DNA from: DASUSF01 sp036375275
Lineage (GTDB): Bacteria > Pseudomonadota > Alphaproteobacteria > Geminicoccales > Geminicoccaceae
Reading direction: 5' to 3'
Length of the DNA: 13,352 bases
Assembly (NCBI GenBank): GCA_036375275.1
Contig: DASUSF010000121.1
Span: 1-13,352 of the forward strand
Part shown: positions 7,206-13,351 of the stretch, piece after piece
Position numbering within the stretch: the stretch's first letter is position 1
Layout: every line of letters begins with the position of its first letter
Made by a program: the position numbers and the translations under genes
Notes under the pieces: model-generated
Told to the model about the DNA's origin: nothing
Databases searched by the model: none
The model's input: the letters and a program-made list of their open reading frames with translations, nothing else

Positions 7206-8102
7206 TCAGCCCCCGAACATCCGGTCGCCCTCGTAGGTGTAGAAGCCGCGGCCCGCCTTGCGGCCGAGCTGGCCGGCCGCGACCATTCGGCGGAGCAGCG
7301 GCGGCGCCGAGGCCCGGGGATCGAGGGTGACCGGGTAGAACGCCTCGCAGAGCCGGAGCTGGGTGTCGAGGCCGATCAGGTCGAGCAGCTCCAAGGGGCC
7401 CATCCTGTAGCCGAGGCCGGCCTTGATCGCCTTGTCGATGTCGGCCGGCAGCGCGACCCCGGCCTCGACCGCCCGGATCACGTCGTTGTTGAAGGGGACG
7501 AGCAGCGCATTGAGGATGAAGCCCGGGCGGTCCTGGGTCATCACCGGCTGCTGCCCCGCCGCCAGGGTCCAGGCCCAGGCCGCGGCGAACGCCGCCTCGC
7601 TGGTGTTCAGCCCCGGCGACATCTCGATCAGCTTCATCAGCTGCGCCGGCAGGCAGAAGTGCATGCCGACCACCCGGTCCTCGCGGCCGCAGCCGGACGC
7701 GATCTCGGTGATCGAGAGGGTCGAGGTGTTGGACGCGAAAATGGTGTGCTCGGGACAGATCCCGTTCAGGCGGGCGAGCAGGTCGCGCTTGGCGGCGAGG
7801 TCCTCGTAGATCGCCTCGATCACGAGGTCGCATGCCTCCAGATCGTCGTAGTCGGTGGTCCGGGTCATGCTCTCGAGGATGCCCTCGAGGCGTTCCGGGT
7901 CGAGCTTGCCGCGCTCGACCGACTTCTGGAAGAAGCCCTCGATCTGGGCGCCGGCCCGCTTCAGCGCGTCGGGGCGGACGTCGTGGCAGACGGTCCGGAA
8001 GCCGGCCCGCGCCGCGACGATCGCGATCCCGGCGCCCATGGTGCCGCCGGCCCCGGCGACGCCCACGGTCCTGATCCTGGTCTCGGCCTGGTCTGGCGTC
8101 AT
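7206..8102 (-). CDS. 3-hydroxyacyl-CoA dehydrogenase (NAD-binding, Hbd/PaaH-like)
   Basis: A 298-residue enzyme that oxidises 3-hydroxyacyl-CoA to 3-ketoacyl-CoA with NAD. The Rossmann loop is at residues 13-26 (VGVAGAGGTMGAG). Catalytic residues line up exactly in spacing with human SCHAD (S137, H158, E170, N208): Ser127 in SNTSTLS, His148 in GMHFCLPAQ, Glu160 in MKLIEM and Asn198 in GFILNALL. The C-terminal helical domain follows, with NNDVIRAVEAGVALPADIDK and GYRMGPLELLDLIGLD. Length is normal for a single-unit enzyme. The glycine loop has one extra Gly compared with the usual GAGTMG. The ATG overlaps the acyl-CoA dehydrogenase stop by four bases (ATGA), so translation is probably coupled. 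The LPAQLMKLIEMSPGLNTSE segment differs from classical butyryl-type enzymes, so the substrate is likely not simple acetoacetyl-CoA. Confidence 0.9.
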   Translation of the reverse strand: MTPDQAETRIRTVGVAGAGGTMGAGIAIVAARAGFRTVCHDVRPDALKRAGAQIEGFFQKSVERGKLDPERLEGILESMTRTTDYDDLEACDLVIEAIYEDLAAKRDLLARLNGICPEHTIFASNTSTLSITEIASGCGREDRVVGMHFCLPAQLMKLIEMSPGLNTSEAAFAAAWAWTLAAGQQPVMTQDRPGFILNALLVPFNNDVIRAVEAGVALPADIDKAIKAGLGYRMGPLELLDLIGLDTQLRLCEAFYPVTLDPRASAPPLLRRMVAAGQLGRKAGRGFYTYEGDRMFGG

Positions 8103-9265
8103 CGCTGGATGAAGCTCCGTCCGATCAGCTGGCGGTGGATCTGGTTGGTGCCTTCCCAGATCTGGGTGATCTTGGCGTCCCGCATCAGCCGCTCCGCCCG
8201 GTAGTCGGTGATGTAGCCGTAGCCGCCCATGAACTGGACGACGTCGGTCGAGATCCGCATCGCGAGGTCGGACGCCTTCATCTTGAGCATCGACGCCTCG
8301 ACCCCGATGGCGTCGATGCCGGCGTCGACCATGGCACCGACGTGCCAGAGCCAGCGCTCGCACATGGCCAGCTCGGTGGCGAGATCGGCGAGCATGAACT
8401 GGATGCCCTGGAACTCGATGATCCGCCGCCCCGACTGCCGGCGCTGGTTGATGTACGCGACGCCGTCCTCGAAGGCGGCCCGCGCGATGCCGAGCGCGTG
8501 CGCGGCGATCGAGGGGCGCGACTTGTTGAGCGCCCCGAACAGGATCCCGAGCCCCTCGCCGGGCGCGCCGAGGAGGTTGGCCCGCGGCACCCGGCAGTCC
8601 TCGAAGGCGAGCGCCGCGGTCGAGCTGGCGCGGTGGCCGAGCTTGTCCTCCTTGCGCACCACCGAGAGCCCGGGCGTCGCCCCTTCCAGCACCAGCGCGC
8701 TGATCGCGCCCTTGGGATCCTCGATCCCGGCCCACTTGCCGAACACCAGGTAGCGGTCGGCGACGTCGCCGTTGCTGATGAAGGTCTTGGCGCCGTCGAT
8801 CCGGATCGTGTCGCCCTCGGGGGTGAAGCGGGTGCGCATGCCGGTCGCGTCCGAGCCGGCCTCGGCCTCGGTGATGCAAAGCGCGGCGAGCCCACCCTCC
8901 GCGATCCGCGGCAGGAGACGGCGCTTCTGCTCGTCGCTGCCGACGTCGATCAGGGCCTTCATCGCATGGAAGCCGGTCGACCAGATGATCCCGGTGGATG
9001 CGCAGGCCTTGCTGAGCTCGCGCACGCTTGCGAGGTACGCGGCGTAGGAGACCGGCGAGCCCCCGCAGTCCTCCGGGATGAACATGGCGTTGAGGCCGAG
9101 GGCGTTGATCGCCTCGACGTTGTCCCACGGGAAGTCGCCCGAGCGGTCGTACGCCGCGGCCCGCGGCGCGATCACGTCTCGGGCGAGTCGCGCCACCTCG
9201 TCCAGGAGCAGCGCCTCGTCCTCGGCGAGCCCGGGCGGCCGGTCGAGCCGGGTCAGCGCCTGCAC
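8099..9265 (-). CDS. Acyl-CoA dehydrogenase
   Basis: An FAD-dependent acyl-CoA dehydrogenase that introduces the alpha,beta double bond. With the GTG start at 9263-9265 the product has 388 residues, the family norm. It shows RDVIAPRAAAYDRSGDFPWD near the start, the flavin-contact motif CITEAEAGSDATGM (130-143), LGHRASSTAALAFEDCRVP, NQRRQSGRRIIEFQGIQFMLAD, and the C-terminal GGYGYITDYRAERLMRDAKI followed by TQIWEGTNQIHRQLIG with the catalytic glutamate (Glu371). The start is uncertain. The frame is open to 9415 with ATG at 9397 and GTG at 9415, but a TATAGT box at 9359-9364 would put those outside the transcript. GTG 9265 has GGAG six bases before it. A strong SD serves an out-of-frame ATG at 9336, so either a leader peptide precedes this gene or a one-base frameshift hides the true N-terminus. 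First gene of the catabolic operon. Confidence 0.9.
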   Translation of the reverse strand: MQALTRLDRPPGLAEDEALLLDEVARLARDVIAPRAAAYDRSGDFPWDNVEAINALGLNAMFIPEDCGGSPVSYAAYLASVRELSKACASTGIIWSTGFHAMKALIDVGSDEQKRRLLPRIAEGGLAALCITEAEAGSDATGMRTRFTPEGDTIRIDGAKTFISNGDVADRYLVFGKWAGIEDPKGAISALVLEGATPGLSVVRKEDKLGHRASSTAALAFEDCRVPRANLLGAPGEGLGILFGALNKSRPSIAAHALGIARAAFEDGVAYINQRRQSGRRIIEFQGIQFMLADLATELAMCERWLWHVGAMVDAGIDAIGVEASMLKMKASDLAMRISTDVVQFMGGYGYITDYRAERLMRDAKITQIWEGTNQIHRQLIGRSFIQR

Positions 9266-9336
9266 GCGCGTCTCCAGTCCGGACGCCTCGTCGTCGTTCT
9301 GGCTGACCGCTTCCGACCGGATGGCGAAAGACGCAT
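9253..9336 (-). other. Possible 27-codon leader ORF, or frameshifted start of the acyl-CoA dehydrogenase
   Basis: An ATG with an excellent Shine-Dalgarno (GAGAGGAGG, five bases before) opens a 27-codon frame ending in TGA at 9253, overlapping the GTG start of the acyl-CoA dehydrogenase by 13 bases. Ten of its 27 residues are arginine. Its codons include AGA, AGG, TCA and CCA and have lower third-position GC than the acyl-CoA dehydrogenase frame over the same bases. That makes a frameshift near 9320-9335 at least as likely as a true leader peptide. Confidence 0.35.
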
Positions 9337-9341
9337 GACGA

Positions 9342-9364
9342 CCTCCTCTCGGAGCCCGACTATA
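9342..9364 (-). promoter_or_regulatory. -10 box and Shine-Dalgarno for the acyl-CoA operon
   Basis: TATAGT (revcomp of 9359-9364) is a near-consensus -10 box, followed eight bases later by GAGAGGAGG (9342-9350). Transcription would start near 9352, giving a very short leader. No good -35 hexamer is seen at 16-18 bases upstream, so an activator may be needed, or the box may be fortuitous. Confidence 0.45.
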
Positions 9365-9456
9365 CCGGAAGGCGTCCAGCGGCGGGACCGCGTTCATGAT
9401 CGCTTCGTCGGGCACGATCAGGATGGGGGGCGTCGCGCGGGTGGAGGTGGATTGGC

Positions 9457-9933
9457 ATGACGCCGGAAGCGGGGCGTGTTCTCGCCGGGGTCGAGCGGGT
9501 GTTCGACACGCCGCGCCCGTCCTGGTTCTGCAACGCGCGGCACTGCTGCGAGTGCGCCGAGCACGAGGCGACGCTCCAGGCGCACACGCGCGAGACGCTG
9601 GACTTCCAGGCGGTCGGCAGCCCGGCCTGGGACCCGGTGACCTTCATCAGCAATCCCGACGGCTTCAAGCACCTGCTCCCGGCGCTCGCGCGCCTCGCCT
9701 TCGGCCGCGGCAACGCCTACTACCTCGACACCTTCGTCTTTCAGCTGCGCCACGATCGCATCCTGACCTTCACCGACGAGCAGAAGCGGGCGCTCGAGGA
9801 CCTGCTGCTCCATCTCGCGGTGGAGCTGGACGACGAGATCAGGGACTACGACTGGCCGGAGATCGAGTGGGTGCTCCGCCGGCTCCGGGGCGAGGCGGGC
9901 CCCGCCACCTACGCAGGCGGCTGGGCCCCCTGA
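9457..9933 (+). CDS. Uncharacterised protein (DUF6714-like) with Cys/His cluster
   Basis: A 158-residue soluble protein without signal peptide or membrane segment. It has a conserved-looking N-terminal motif PRPSWFCNARHCCECAEHEATL with Cys25, Cys30, Cys31, Cys33, His29 and His36, then WDPVTFISNPDGFKHLLPALARLA and a C-terminal amphipathic part (FTDEQKRALEDLLLHLAVELDDEI). This order (CCECAEH, WDP-F-S-P-F-YLPALARLA, T-EQ-LL-L) resembles proteins grouped as DUF6714; the name is from memory. The Cys/His cluster could bind a metal, but that is inference. The ATG at 9457 has GGAGG nine bases before it. It is divergent from the acyl-CoA operon and its TGA sits directly against the stop of gltL, the two stops forming TGATCA. 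Confidence 0.8.
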   Translation: MTPEAGRVLAGVERVFDTPRPSWFCNARHCCECAEHEATLQAHTRETLDFQAVGSPAWDPVTFISNPDGFKHLLPALARLAFGRGNAYYLDTFVFQLRHDRILTFTDEQKRALEDLLLHLAVELDDEIRDYDWPEIEWVLRRLRGEAGPATYAGGWAP

Positions 9934-10662
9934 TCAATGCTGCAGGATCTTGGCGAGGAAGCCGCGGGCCCGCTCGCTCGCCGGATCGGTGAAGAAGGCT
10001 TCGGTGTCCCGGTCCTCGACGATCTCGCCCTGGTCCATGAACGCGACCCGGCTCGCGACCTTGCGCGCGAAGCCCATCTCGTGGGTCACGACCATCATGG
10101 TCATGCCTTCCATGGCCAGCTCGACCATCACGTCCAGGACCTCCTGGATCATCTCGGGATCGAGCGCCGAGGTCGGCTCGTCGAACAGCATCACCACCGG
10201 GTCCATCGCCAGCGCCCGGGCGATCGCGACCCGCTGCTGCTGCCCGCCCGAGAGTTCCGCCGGATGCTTCTGCGCCTGGTCCTCGAGCCCGACCCGCCGG
10301 AGCAGGTCGACCGCACGCGCTGCCGCCTCGTCCGCCGGCCGGCCGAGCACCTTCTCCGGACCGAGGGTGACGTTCCGGAGCACGGTCATGTGCGGGAACA
10401 GCTCGAAGTGCTGGAACACCATGCCGATCCGGGCGCGGAGCTTCGGGGCATCGACGCCCTTCGCGCCGACCTCGGTGCCGTCGACCGTGATCCGCCCCGC
10501 CTGGTAGCGCTCGAGCGCGTTCACGCACTTGATCAGCGTGCTCTTGCCCGAGCCCGACGGGCCGCAGACCACGATCACCTCGCCGCGCGCGACCTCGAGG
10601 GTGCAGTCCTTGAGCACCTGGAAGTCGTCGAACCACTTGGAGACGTTGTGGATCTCGATCAC
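9934..10662 (-). CDS. gltL: Polar amino-acid ABC transporter ATP-binding protein (GltL/AapP-like)
   Basis: A 242-residue ATPase of the polar amino-acid uptake (PAAT) type. It has Walker A GPSGSGKST (34-42), Q-loop Gln84 in VFQHFELFPH, signature LSGGQQQR (137-144), Walker B VVMLFDEPTSALD (Asp161, Glu162) and the H-loop His194 in VVTHEMGFAR. The phrase FQHFELFPHMTVLRNV and the ETHEMGFAR-like switch are typical of glutamate/aspartate/glutamine transporters. It starts with GTG at 10660-10662, overlapping the permease stop in GTGA, so the two are translationally coupled. It powers the GltJ/GltK permease pair upstream. The exact amino acid cannot be read from the ATPase. Its stop abuts that of the convergent uncharacterised gene. 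Confidence 0.92.
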   Translation of the reverse strand: MIEIHNVSKWFDDFQVLKDCTLEVARGEVIVVCGPSGSGKSTLIKCVNALERYQAGRITVDGTEVGAKGVDAPKLRARIGMVFQHFELFPHMTVLRNVTLGPEKVLGRPADEAAARAVDLLRRVGLEDQAQKHPAELSGGQQQRVAIARALAMDPVVMLFDEPTSALDPEMIQEVLDVMVELAMEGMTMMVVTHEMGFARKVASRVAFMDQGEIVEDRDTEAFFTDPASERARGFLAKILQH

Positions 10663-11318
10663 GTCGCGTAGGTCCGCTGGAGGCGACGGACGAGGCGGGA
10701 CGCGGCGAAGCAGATCACGAAGTAGACGACGGCCGCGAAGGTGTACATCTCGACCAGGCGACCGTCCCGGGTCGCGACCACGCTCGCCGCGGTCATGAAG
10801 TCGCGGAGCGCCACGACGTAGACCAGCGAGGTGTCCTGGAACAGGATGATGCCCTGGGTGAGCAGCACCGGCAGCATGTTGCGGAACGCCTGCGGGAGGG
10901 TGACGTAGCGGTAGACCTGGAAGGGGGTGAGCCCGATCGCGCGCCCGGCCATGGTCTGGCCCTCGGGCACGCTCTGGATGCCGGCCCGGATGATCTCGCA
11001 GTAGTAGGCGGCCTCGAACAGGGTGAACGCGATCAGCGCCGAGGCGAAGCCGCCGACCGGGCGGCCGAGCGCCAGCGGCACCAGGAAGTAGAACCAGAAG
11101 ATCACCAGGATCAGCGGCACCGAGCGGAAGCTGTTGACGTAGATCGCGGCCAGCCAGGCGAGCGGGCGGACCGGCGCCAGCCGGAGCAGGGCCAGCAGGG
11201 TCCCGAGCACGACGCCGCCGGCCACCGCGAGCGCCGTGAGCAGGAGGCTGAGCTGCATGCCTTCCAGCAGGAACGGCAGCGCGCGCACGATCACCCCGAA
11301 GTCGAAGTCGGCGAACAC
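10659..11318 (-). CDS. gltK: Polar amino-acid ABC transporter permease (GltK-like)
   Basis: A 219-residue inner-membrane permease of the HisM/GltK family. Hydrophobic segments lie at about 18-46, 54-83, 91-110, 145-170 and 190-210. The cytoplasmic EAA loop that docks the ATPase is seen in EAAYYCEIIRAGIQSVPEGQ, TMAGRAIGLTPFQVYRYV and LPQAFRNMLP. The motif NSFRSVPLILVIFWFYFLVP is typical of the second permease of glutamate/aspartate systems. The start is GTG (11316-11318), three bases after the GltJ stop, and the stop overlaps the gltL GTG. It should pair with GltJ as a heterodimer. Confidence 0.9.
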   Translation of the reverse strand: MFADFDFGVIVRALPFLLEGMQLSLLLTALAVAGGVVLGTLLALLRLAPVRPLAWLAAIYVNSFRSVPLILVIFWFYFLVPLALGRPVGGFASALIAFTLFEAAYYCEIIRAGIQSVPEGQTMAGRAIGLTPFQVYRYVTLPQAFRNMLPVLLTQGIILFQDTSLVYVVALRDFMTAASVVATRDGRLVEMYTFAAVVYFVICFAASRLVRRLQRTYAT

Positions 11319-11321
11319 GCC

Positions 11322-12044
11322 TCAGCCCTGCCCGAGCGCGGCATAGCCCGGGATCCGGGTCCTCGCCTCGACGGTCCGCATGACCAGGACCACGAGCAGC
11401 GTGATTCCGAGGTAGAGCACGGTCGCCGCGGTGAACGCCTCGAAGCCCTGGAAGGTGTAGTTCTCGATCTGCCGGCTCTGCGCGGTCAGCTCGAGCACCC
11501 CGATGGTCAGCGCCAGCGAGGAGTTCTTGAAGATGGTGAGGAACTCGCTGGTGAGTGGCGGGACGATGATCCGGTAGCCGACCGGGAGGAGCACGTAGCG
11601 GTAGACTTGGCTCTCGCGGAGGCCGATGGCGCGGGCGGCGTCGATCTGTCCGCGCGGCACGGTCCCGATCCCGGAGCGCACCTGCTCGGCGACCCGCGCC
11701 GCGGTGTAGGTGCCGAGGCAGACCACGGCGGTCCAGTACTCCGGCGCCGGGAGGTCGCGCTTGACCCAGCGGCTGGCGTCCGCGGGCAGGAGCTCCGGCA
11801 CGACGAAGTACCAGAGGAACATCTGGACCAGCAGCGGCACGTTCCGGAACACCTCGACGTAGGCCGCGCCGACGCCGCGCGCCCACCCGGCCGGCAGCGT
11901 CCGCATGATCCCGATCAGCGAGCCGAGCCCGAACGCGATGACCCACGCCGCGCCGGCGACCAGCACCGTCCAGAGCAGCCCCGACAGGAGCCAGCCGAAG
12001 TACGGCTCCTGGAGCAGGATCCCCCAGTTCCAGTTGTAGCTCAT
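11322..12044 (-). CDS. gltJ: Polar amino-acid ABC transporter permease (GltJ-like)
   Basis: A 240-residue inner-membrane permease opening with MSYNWNWGILLQEPYFGWLL, close to the MNYNWNWG opening of GltJ proteins. It has FRNVPLLVQMFLWYFVVPELL, the EAA loop RVAEQVRSGIGTVPRGQIDA followed by ARAIGLRESQVYRYVLLP, and the SLALTIGVLELTAQSRQIE segment typical of the glutamate/aspartate group. I chose ATG 12042-12044 on that N-terminal match; an upstream TTG at 12098 would add 18 Arg/Pro-rich residues. No clear Shine-Dalgarno precedes the ATG. Normally gltI, the periplasmic binding protein gene, lies immediately upstream; here it is missing and an IS256-type element begins about 320 bases away. Confidence 0.9.
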   Translation of the reverse strand: MSYNWNWGILLQEPYFGWLLSGLLWTVLVAGAAWVIAFGLGSLIGIMRTLPAGWARGVGAAYVEVFRNVPLLVQMFLWYFVVPELLPADASRWVKRDLPAPEYWTAVVCLGTYTAARVAEQVRSGIGTVPRGQIDAARAIGLRESQVYRYVLLPVGYRIIVPPLTSEFLTIFKNSSLALTIGVLELTAQSRQIENYTFQGFEAFTAATVLYLGITLLVVLVMRTVEARTRIPGYAALGQG

Positions 12045-12367
12045 GCGGACGACGGCAGGCGGAGGCCTCGCCCACCGTTGCCGGCTTCTGCCCGGCAAGC
12101 CCGCGCGGCCGGACGCCGTGCATCGTGCAGGAGCGGCCTCCGAACGCGCGGATTGCGTCCTCGTATGTTCGGCTTATCCCTTTGGCAACTCATCCACGGC
12201 ATCCTGAGCCTGGTCCATGCGATCCTGGAAGTTCGTGCCAGCGCCTCCTTCAACCGGCGGCGATCGTGCGCCGACGTCCCGAGGGCCGGAAGGTCCGGCA
12301 GACGGGCTGGCGTTCTGTAGCAGGTCCGAGATTGGTTGGAACCACGGCGGACGTCCGAGCACGCCTC
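12045..12367. other. Region without a convincing gene, between gltJ and the IS element
   Basis: No convincing gene is seen. Two weak coding traces exist on opposite strands. On the minus strand a frame entering from the IS junction ends in ...QDRMDQAQDAVDELPKG at a TAA (12174-12176) and looks like a hydrophilic protein C-terminus. On the plus strand an ATG at 12165 opens MFGLSLWQLIHGILSLVHAI, a short hydrophobic start, ending after 51 codons. They are mostly each other's complement, so at most one is real. A weak promoter for gltJKL may be TTGCCA (revcomp of 12183-12188), 16 bases, ATACGA (12161-12166). A TGGTT/AACCA dyad is at 12333-12344. Confidence 0.4.
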
Positions 12368-12396
12368 GGTCACGTCCGTCAAGGTGGTGGAAAATG
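12368..12396 (+). repeat. Candidate terminal inverted repeat of the IS256-type element
   Basis: This stretch begins GGTCACGTCCGTCAAGGTGG and continues with GGAAAATG. A G-initial end with GTCCGT at 7-12 and a downstream GGAAAA run fits IS256-family ends. The exact boundary is inferred, because the partner repeat lies beyond the window. Confidence 0.5.
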
Positions 12397-12421
12397 CTGA
12401 GGCGGTCATGGGTGGAACGGG

Positions 12422-13351
12422 TCAGGCCGCTTTGGGTGGAAGCTGGGTGATCTCGAGCGGTTCCTCTCCGGCTGCGATCTCGGCGATCTCGAGCGACAGG
12501 TAGCGGTGCTGCAGCTGCCATTCGTCGTTCTGTTCCGAGAGCATGGCGCCGACCAGGCGGACGATCGAGGCGTCGTTGGGGAAGATGCCGACGACGTCGG
12601 TACGGCGCTTGATCTCCTTGATCAGCCGTTCGAGCGGGTTGGTGCTGTGCAGCTTGGTCCGGTGTGGCGCAGGGAAGGTCAGGTAGGCGAGCACGTCGTG
12701 CTCTGCGTCCTCCATGAGCGCGGCGAGCCGTGGGAACCGCGGCCGCAGCTGGTCGGTGACGTGGCGCCAGAGGTCGCCGGCGGCGGCTCGGTCGGGCTGG
12801 ACGAAGACCTGGCGGATCGCCCCGGCGACCATGGCGTGGTGGCTCCTCGGGATGTGGACGAGCACGTTGCGCATGAAGTGCACGCGACAGCGCTGATAGG
12901 TGGCGCCCAGGACCTTGGCGATCGCTGCCTTCACGCCCTCGTGGGCATCGGCGACGACCAGCTTGACGCCCTTGAGCCCGCGCCGGACCAGGCCGCGCAG
13001 GAACTCGATCCAGAACACCGCGGCCTCCGAGGGGCCGACGCCGAGGCCGATGATCTCGCGCCGACCGTCGGTGTTGACCGCCACGGCGACGATCACCGCG
13101 ACCGCGATGATGCGCCCGCCTTCGCGCAGCTTGAGGTAGGTGGCGTCGAGCCAGAGGTAGGGCCAGTCGCCGGCACGCGGCCGGTCGAGGAACGAGCGCA
13201 CCCGCTCGTCGATCTCGCGGCAGAGCTTCGAGACTTGGCTCTTGCTGATCCCGGTCATGCCCAGAGCCTGGACCAGCTCGTCGACGCGGCGGGTCGAGAC
13301 GCCGCCGATCCAGGCCTCCTGGACCACGGCGGCGAGCGCCCGCTCGGACAT
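12422..13351 (-). CDS. IS256-family transposase, 5' end beyond the window
   Basis: A DDE transposase of the IS256/Mutator type. The visible 309 residues are the central and C-terminal parts of a protein usually near 400 residues long; the frame is open at the right edge and the first visible Met (MSERALAAVVQEAW) is internal. Expected motifs are intact: the SKSQVSKLCREIDERV helix-turn-helix-like stretch, first Asp69 (WLDATYLK), second Asp135 (VVADAHEGVK, 66 residues later as in IS256), CRVHFMRNVL, and the acidic residue in HSTNPLERLIKEIKRRTDVV (Glu241 or nearby Glu246) with GIFPND after it. No frameshift or stop is seen in this part, so it may be active. Its stop lies about 55 bases inside the element's left end. 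Confidence 0.93.
   Translation of the reverse strand: MSERALAAVVQEAWIGGVSTRRVDELVQALGMTGISKSQVSKLCREIDERVRSFLDRPRAGDWPYLWLDATYLKLREGGRIIAVAVIVAVAVNTDGRREIIGLGVGPSEAAVFWIEFLRGLVRRGLKGVKLVVADAHEGVKAAIAKVLGATYQRCRVHFMRNVLVHIPRSHHAMVAGAIRQVFVQPDRAAAGDLWRHVTDQLRPRFPRLAALMEDAEHDVLAYLTFPAPHRTKLHSTNPLERLIKEIKRRTDVVGIFPNDASIVRLVGAMLSEQNDEWQLQHRYLSLEIAEIAAGEEPLEITQLPPKAA

Noticed and set aside
9928..9938. TGATCA formed by the two convergent stops as a possible regulatory site.
   Set aside because: It follows simply from two TGA stops placed end to end; no further symmetry surrounds it.
12045..12098. Upstream TTG start extending GltJ by 18 residues.
   Set aside because: The extension is Arg/Pro-rich and the MSYNWNWG opening matches usual GltJ N-termini.
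9934..12123. A 729-residue minus-strand frame spanning the permease genes and the ATPase.
   Set aside because: Only its last 242 residues (ATPase) resemble a protein; the rest is an Arg/Pro/Gly-rich shadow of two clear permease genes in another frame.
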